A stretch of DNA of 6,042 nt, from positions 1-6,042 of the forward strand of contig CAJMRA010000163.1 of NCBI GenBank assembly GCA_905215675.1, read 5' to 3'. This stretch comes from an uncultured bacterium (GTDB lineage Bacteria; Desulfobacterota; Desulfovibrionia; Desulfovibrionales; Desulfovibrionaceae). Under the pieces are notes generated by a model that saw only the letters and a program-made list of their open reading frames with translations, did not search any database and was not told the DNA's origin. Made by a program: the position numbers and the translations under genes. This document shows, piece by piece, positions 5,286 to 6,042 of this stretch (positions are counted from its first letter, which is position 1; each line of letters begins with the position of its first letter).

Positions 5286-5302
5286 TTGGCACAAAAAATG
5301 CT
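5286..5302 (+). promoter_or_regulatory. Sigma-54 (RpoN) -24/-12 promoter for fliL
   Basis: TTGGCACAAAAAATGCT matches the sigma-54 consensus YTGGCACGRNNNTTGCW. The invariant GG (5288-5289) and GC (5300-5301) have the exact required spacing, and TGGCAC is perfect. The differences are A for G after TGGCAC and A for T at the first base of TTGC. The predicted start is near 5313, leaving about 68 bases of leader before fliL. Flagellar genes are classic sigma-54 targets, driven by an enhancer-binding activator such as FlrC/FleQ types; which one acts here is unknown. The site begins 3 bases after the yggS stop. Confidence 0.78.
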
Positions 5303-5330
5303 TTGATGCCGGAAACGAGCGCGGGCAACG

Positions 5331-5353
5331 TCGCCGCAAATTTGCTCCGGCGA
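5331..5353 (+). other. Hairpin with nested palindrome in the fliL leader
   Basis: TCGCCG (5331-5336) pairs with CGGCGA (5348-5353). Inside it lies the perfect 10-bp palindrome GCAAATTTGC (5336-5345). It lies downstream of the predicted sigma-54 start and 27 bases before the fliL ATG. It could be a leader hairpin or a DNA-binding site for a dimeric regulator; the sequence does not decide. Confidence 0.4.
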
Positions 5354-5380
5354 ACGGCTCAGTAAGAAGAGGGAGGTCTT

Positions 5381-5992
5381 ATGGCAGCAAAAGGAAACGA
5401 GCAGGCGGCCTTGCCTGCGGCAGGCGACGACGACAAGAAGCAGAAAAAGTCGTCGCGCGGCAAGCGTATCGTCATTGCCCTGATCGTATTGCTCACCCTT
5501 GCCGCCGTGGGCGGCGGCGCGTACTGGTGGCTCTATCTGCGCGGCCCGGCCACTCCCGGCGCGGCGGACAACTCCGCCAAACAGGAAGCGACCGCCGACA
5601 ACAAGCAGGCCCCCGACGCCAAGAAGGACGCCGGGCAACAGAATGCCCAGGGCGGCGTGCGCATCGAGCGTCAGAGCGATCTTCCCCGCAGCGGCGGCAT
5701 AGTGGTGCCGCTGCCGAGCATTACCGTCAATCTGGCGGACCCCGCCGGTCGGCGCTATCTCAAGATCGGCATGGAAGTGGAACTCAACGATGACGTGACC
5801 GCCCAGCTCCAGCAGCAGGCCCCGCGCGTGCGCGACGCCATCATCATGCTGCTGGCAGGCAAGTCCTACAGCGATGTGGCCACCCCCGACGGCAAGGTGC
5901 TGCTCAAGGGCGAAGTGGCCGCGCGTCTGAACCAGATTCTGGGCGCGCAGCGCGTCATTCGCGTGTATTTCACGGATTTTGTGGTGCAATAG
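5381..5992 (+). CDS. fliL: Flagellar basal body-associated protein FliL
   Basis: FliL (203 aa) is a single-pass inner-membrane protein at the flagellar basal body that interacts with the MotA/MotB stator and supports torque and swimming or swarming. The N-terminus is a charged cytoplasmic stretch (DDDKKQKKSSRGKR, 16-29). One membrane segment follows at about 30-53 (RIVIALIVLLTLAAVGGGAY, then WWLYL). A low-complexity Ala/Lys/Asp/Gln/Pro linker spans about 55-105. The periplasmic FliL domain (107-203) contains VPLPSITVNLADPAGRRYLK, VRDAIIMLLAGKSY and the family ending VYFTDFVVQ. The linker makes it longer than E. coli FliL (about 154 aa). AGGGAGG (5370-5376) lies 4 bases before the ATG. It probably has its own sigma-54 promoter. 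The next gene is outside the window; in many genomes fliM or other flagellar genes follow. Confidence 0.93.
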   Translation: MAAKGNEQAALPAAGDDDKKQKKSSRGKRIVIALIVLLTLAAVGGGAYWWLYLRGPATPGAADNSAKQEATADNKQAPDAKKDAGQQNAQGGVRIERQSDLPRSGGIVVPLPSITVNLADPAGRRYLKIGMEVELNDDVTAQLQQQAPRVRDAIIMLLAGKSYSDVATPDGKVLLKGEVAARLNQILGAQRVIRVYFTDFVVQ

Positions 5993-5993
5993 A

Positions 5994-6042
5994 GCGTTTT
6001 CACCTTTGAAAAAGGTGAAAACGCGAGGCGGCGGCACAGCGC
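5994..6042. repeat. Dispersed repeat copy 2 with long perfect hairpin after fliL
   Basis: One base after the fliL stop, a perfect 14-bp inverted repeat begins: GCGTTTTCACCTTT (5994-6007) pairs with AAAGGTGAAAACGC (6011-6024) around GAA. The right half (6006-6042) repeats 3447-3482 upstream of era and is cut by the window end. No T-run follows the hairpin, so it is not a canonical intrinsic terminator, though a stem this long could still pause polymerase or stabilise the mRNA 3' end. A REP-like palindromic element is the most economical reading. Confidence 0.75.

Noticed and set aside
5271..5289. GCCAA...TTGGC inverted repeat around the yggS stop as a terminator
   Set aside because: Only 5 bp, with a 9-10 base A-rich loop and no T-run after it. 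Its right arm is better explained as part of the sigma-54 promoter.
5234..6037. Minus-strand open frame of 267 codons over fliL
   Set aside because: It is antisense to fliL and starts inside the repeat at 5994-6042; no domain is seen.

Overview
The window is a compact, GC-rich (roughly 60% or more by eye) stretch of bacterial chromosome holding eight genes, all on the + strand. Nothing in it looks like phage, plasmid or accessory DNA. The gene set is rpsF-rpsR-rplI-dnaB, a small single-RRM protein, era, yggS and fliL. The RRM protein, the protein sequences and a sigma-54-type site in front of a flagellar gene suggest a Desulfovibrio-like delta-proteobacterium (Desulfovibrionaceae). That assignment is an inference from protein style, not from a database match.

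Layout. Positions 1-190 are a leader with hairpins, a TTGACA promoter-like box and an RNA structure that fits the known S6:S18-binding autoregulatory motif. Positions 191-2755 are a tight operon for ribosomal proteins S6, S18 and L9 and the replicative helicase DnaB, with gaps of 0, 10 and 11 bases. Positions 2756-2938 are a U-rich, hairpin-bearing leader. A stand-alone gene for an 88-aa RRM RNA-binding protein follows (2939-3205), then a tandem hairpin and a strong intrinsic terminator (3315-3339). Positions 3340-3640 hold no gene but contain a repeat and several inverted repeats. Positions 3641-5283 are a translationally coupled era-yggS pair with an ATGA overlap. Positions 5284-5380 contain a very good sigma-54 (-24/-12) promoter match, followed by fliL (5381-5992). 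The window ends in a long perfect hairpin whose 3' half repeats the element found upstream of era.

How the genes work together. The first operon couples small-subunit (S6, S18) and large-subunit (L9) ribosomal proteins to the helicase of the replication fork. Its expression is probably tuned by the S6:S18 complex binding the leader. Era is a GTPase that checks 16S rRNA and 30S maturation. YggS is a PLP-binding protein of vitamin B6 homeostasis and seems to share a transcript with era. FliL is the flagellar basal-body and stator-associated membrane protein; its own sigma-54 promoter would separate its control from the housekeeping genes upstream.

I found no clearly new biological system. The points most worth checking are the sigma-54 site before fliL, the S6:S18 leader and its clash with the apparent promoter, the dispersed palindromic repeat, and the structured leader and 3' region of the RRM gene.
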